DNA from: Candidatus Mesolinea sp.
GTDB taxonomy: Bacteria > Chloroflexota > Anaerolineae > Anaerolineales > Anaerolineaceae
DNA length: 7,211 nt
Direction: 5' to 3'
Assembly (NCBI GenBank): GCA_003499715.1
Contig: DNSH01000031.1
Span: forward strand, 1-7,211
Below the pieces are notes generated by a model. It had not been told where the DNA came from, searched no databases, and saw only the letters and a list, made by a program, of their open reading frames with translations. Shown here piece after piece: positions 4,793 through 7,211 of this stretch. Position 1 is the first letter of the stretch, and every line of letters begins with the position of its first letter. Position numbers and translations under genes: made by a program.

Positions 4793-7211
4793 CAGGAAGA
4801 TGCCGAGCTGCAAGATATCCTCTTAGCCGTGCAAACTGGCAAGCTGCTTTCGGATAAAAACCGCTTGACCATGGCGGATGATTCTTACTACTTGCGCAGC
4901 CCTGAGGAAATGCAGGAGCTATTTTCCGAGGTCCCAGAAGCCATCACCAACACCTTAGCCATTGCTGAGCGTTGTGAAGTTGACTTGCGGCGCAAGGAAT
5001 ATCACCTGCCAAAGTTCGATCTGCCAAATGATGTGCAACCTAAAGGTTACCTGCGCGAACTTTGCCAGCGTGGGCTGGAAGTGCGTATGGGAGAGCAAGC
5101 GCAAACCCCAGAGGTGCAGCAACGTTTGGATTACGAGTTAGGCGTGATCCATAAAATGGGTTTCGATGAATACTTCCTGATTGTGTGGGACCTTTGCCGT
5201 TACGCGCGAGAGAAAAACATTTGGTATAACGCCCGAGGCTCAGCAGCAGGCTCCTTGGTAGCCTATGCTCTCAATATCACCTCGGTGGACCCGCTGCGCT
5301 TTAACCTCCTTTTTGAACGCTTCTTAAACCCTGGGCGCGTGACCATGCCGGATATCGACCTGGACTTTCAGGACGACCGCCGTGCGGAGATGATGGAATA
5401 TTGCAACCAGAAATACGGCGCGGATAAAGTCGCCCAAATCATCACTTACAGCACCATTGCGGCACGTGGAGCTATCCGTGATGTAGGCCGCGTGATGAAC
5501 ATCCCGCTGGCGGAAGTTGACCGCGTTGCAAAAATGATCCCGGGCTTGCAGCAAGGCAAGAGCCCGACCATCGCTGAAACTTTAGAGAAATCACCTGAGC
5601 TGCGCTCTGTTTACGATTCATCACCCCTAATGAAAAAGCTGATTGATACTGCCAGCCGTATGGAAGGTGCCATCCGCAACGTAGGTACTCATGCCGCTGG
5701 TGTAATTATCAGCGACCAGCCAATTACCGAGTACCTACCATTGCACCGCCCAACCAGCCAGAGCGAAGACTTACCCATCAAGTCCGTATCCCAATACGAT
5801 ATGGACGGTGTCAATTACCTTGGTTTACTCAAGGTTGACTTTTTGGGCTTGGCTACCCTTACAATTATGGCGAGAGCTTGTGAGCTCATCGAGCAACGCC
5901 ATGGCGTCCATCTGACCCTGGAGAACATCCCCATCGATGATCCTGATGTTTTCCGTTACATTAGCGAGGGGCATACCATGGGCACCTTCCAATTGGAAGG
6001 CTCGGGGATGACGCGCTACATCATGCAAATGCAACCCACAGATATTTCACATGTGATTGCAATGATCGCGCTTTTCCGCCCTGGACCAATGGAAAGCATC
6101 CCAGAATACATCGATCGCATGCACGGCAAAAAAGAGGTCAGGTATCCTCACGAGAAGCTGATCCCTATCCTCAAAGACACTTATGGACACGCAGTTTACC
6201 AAGAGCAAATCATGCAAGCCGCGGTGGAGCTGGCTGGCTATACTCCCTCCGAATCGGACGACTTGCGCTCGGCGATCTCCAAGAAAAAAGAAAAGGAAAT
6301 TGCCAAGCACCACAAGAAATTTGTTGAAGGCGCAGTTAAACAGGGGATCCCGCGGGAAGAAGCTGAAGCCATATTTAACGATTGGGAAAGTTTTGCCCAT
6401 TATGGCTTCAATAAAAGCCACGCTGCCGACTATGGCGTCATCGCGGTGCAGACTGCGTATCTAAAGTGCCATTTTCCCATTGAATATATGACCGCGCTGC
6501 TCTCCGCATGGAAAAACAATGCCGAGAAATGCTCCTCCTACGTGGCAGAAGCACGTAACTTAGGCATCGAAGTGCTGCCGCCAGACGTAAATTTCAGCGG
6601 TTACGATTTTGTCATTGAAGACCGCCCAGATGGGACTGCCGCAATCCGTTTTGGGTTAGGTGCCATCAAGAATGTGGGGCAGGGCCCAGTCGAAATGATT
6701 ATCACTGCTCGGGATGATAAGCCCTTTAAAGATATTACCGATTTTGTGCGCCGGGTGGATTTGCGCCAGGTTGGCAGGCGCCCCTTGGAGTGCCTCATTA
6801 AAGTTGGCGCTTTAGATAGCCTCGGTCAACGCCGGGCATTGCTAAGCGCGATTGAGCAATTGATCGCTGTAAGCACCAGCCATTTCCGTGCAAAGGAATT
6901 AGGGCAATTAGCGCTCTTTGGGATCAGTGAGGAAAGCGGGGCTGGCATTCAGCTTACCCCAACTTCAAAAGTGGATTTAAATGTGCAGCTGGAATGGGAA
7001 AAAGAGCTACTGGGCATGTATGTGACCGATCATCCACTCAGGAGTGCAATGCGCCTGATTGCCGATAAACTCTCACACACCTCTTATGAGCTCGAGGAAC
7101 TTGCCGATAAAGAACCGGTTACCGTCGGAGGCATGGTTAAGCGCTTGCGGCCGCTCACCACCCGTTCCCAAAATGAGATGGCTTTCGTTACCATCGAAGA
7201 CAGCGCTGGAG
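4163..7211 (+). CDS. dnaE: DNA polymerase III alpha subunit (DnaE1 type), 3' end outside the window
   Basis: DnaE is the replicative C-family polymerase. 1016 complete codons are present without a stop; the rest of the OB fold and the C-terminal tau-binding region are missing. The N-terminal PHP domain (about 1-210) keeps all nine expected metal ligands: H7, H9, D16, H41, E66, H87, C137, D205 and H207. The palm has PDIDLDF with catalytic D397 and D399, and D559 in LLKVDFLGL as the third aspartate, equivalent to E. coli D401/D403/D555. RGSAAGSLVAYAL at 358-370 and FNKSHAADYG in the fingers are typical. QLALF at 915-919 matches the beta-clamp binding consensus, ELLGMYVTDHP precedes the OB fold, and the OB fold starts near 985. 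The start is fixed by an in-frame TAG at 4145-4147. It appears to be transcribed from its own promoter and shows no functional link to the glycosyltransferase upstream. Confidence 0.97.
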   Translation, partial: MSFVHLHVHSSYSILDGFGKPADLVARVKQLGMPAVALTDHGTMFGTLDFYQAATAAGIKPIIGLETYLAPRSMTDRDASRDVRPFHLVLLAENMQGYHNLLQIATASQLEGFYYHPRIDKSYLSSHSEGLIASSACLSGEIPRALLARDAERAEQALSWYLDVFGREHFYLEVQQHNIPELDLVNRGMVELAQKFPVGLIATNDVHYIRQEDAELQDILLAVQTGKLLSDKNRLTMADDSYYLRSPEEMQELFSEVPEAITNTLAIAERCEVDLRRKEYHLPKFDLPNDVQPKGYLRELCQRGLEVRMGEQAQTPEVQQRLDYELGVIHKMGFDEYFLIVWDLCRYAREKNIWYNARGSAAGSLVAYALNITSVDPLRFNLLFERFLNPGRVTMPDIDLDFQDDRRAEMMEYCNQKYGADKVAQIITYSTIAARGAIRDVGRVMNIPLAEVDRVAKMIPGLQQGKSPTIAETLEKSPELRSVYDSSPLMKKLIDTASRMEGAIRNVGTHAAGVIISDQPITEYLPLHRPTSQSEDLPIKSVSQYDMDGVNYLGLLKVDFLGLATLTIMARACELIEQRHGVHLTLENIPIDDPDVFRYISEGHTMGTFQLEGSGMTRYIMQMQPTDISHVIAMIALFRPGPMESIPEYIDRMHGKKEVRYPHEKLIPILKDTYGHAVYQEQIMQAAVELAGYTPSESDDLRSAISKKKEKEIAKHHKKFVEGAVKQGIPREEAEAIFNDWESFAHYGFNKSHAADYGVIAVQTAYLKCHFPIEYMTALLSAWKNNAEKCSSYVAEARNLGIEVLPPDVNFSGYDFVIEDRPDGTAAIRFGLGAIKNVGQGPVEMIITARDDKPFKDITDFVRRVDLRQVGRRPLECLIKVGALDSLGQRRALLSAIEQLIAVSTSHFRAKELGQLALFGISEESGAGIQLTPTSKVDLNVQLEWEKELLGMYVTDHPLRSAMRLIADKLSHTSYELEELADKEPVTVGGMVKRLRPLTTRSQNEMAFVTIEDSAG
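6905..6919 (+). other. Beta-clamp binding motif coding segment in DnaE
   Basis: Residues 915-919 read QLALF, very close to the clamp-binding consensus QL(S/D)LF and at nearly the same place as QADMF (920-924) in E. coli DnaE. It lies in a loop between the finger-side HhH region and the OB fold, where clamp contact is expected. Confidence 0.7.

Noticed and set aside
5342..5362. Possible frameshift in dnaE, because no closed frame covers it
   Set aside because: I followed the frame codon by codon from 4163 to about 5400 and recognised continuous DnaE sequence in the same frame to 7211. It simply has no stop before the window ends.
6047..6421. 124-codon - strand frame within dnaE
   Set aside because: Antisense shadow of conserved DnaE palm and finger sequence, with no family resemblance.

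Overview
This window looks like chromosomal sequence from a Chloroflexota bacterium, plausibly of the Anaerolineae. The clues are moderate GC content (about half, judged by eye), an exported CAP/LysM protein with proline-threonine (PTPTP) linkers of the kind common in that phylum, a DnaE1-type polymerase with an intact PHP site, and dTDP-rhamnose genes beside membrane glycosyltransferases. The taxonomic call is inference: there is no rRNA here.

Layout. (1) Positions 1-1139, + strand: the 3' end of rfbA (RmlA, glucose-1-phosphate thymidylyltransferase) followed 2 nt later by complete rfbD (RmlD, dTDP-4-dehydrorhamnose reductase). These are two steps of dTDP-L-rhamnose synthesis, and the rest of the operon presumably lies upstream. 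(2) Positions 1132-1371, + strand: a start-less reading frame encoding the hydrophobic C-terminus of what looks like a polytopic membrane glycosyltransferase. It begins at the end of rfbD and is best read as a truncated remnant. (3) Positions 1384-2865, - strand: a secreted, membrane-anchored protein with a CAP domain, three LysM repeats spaced exactly 72 residues apart, PT-rich linkers and a C-terminal transmembrane helix. (4) Positions 2866-2981: a divergent intergenic region with an extended -10 element and a perfect 7-bp inverted repeat. (5) Positions 2982-3998, + strand: a GT2 polyprenyl-phosphate-type glycosyltransferase with two C-terminal membrane helices. (6) Positions 3999-4162: a leader region with a candidate extended -10 promoter and two copies of a Shine-Dalgarno-like 9-mer. 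(7) Positions 4163-7211, + strand: dnaE, the replicative DNA polymerase III alpha subunit, running off the window in its OB-fold region.

Functionally, items 1, 2, 3 and 5 fit a cell-surface theme: rhamnose nucleotide supply, lipid-linked sugar transfer and a wall- or surface-binding exported protein. dnaE is an unrelated housekeeping gene with its own apparent promoter. I see no tRNA, rRNA, CRISPR array, insertion sequence or phage gene. I found no convincing undescribed system. The most informative oddities are the truncated membrane-protein remnant behind rfbD, the exact 216-bp periodicity of the LysM units, the operator-like palindrome and the intact metal site of the DnaE PHP domain.
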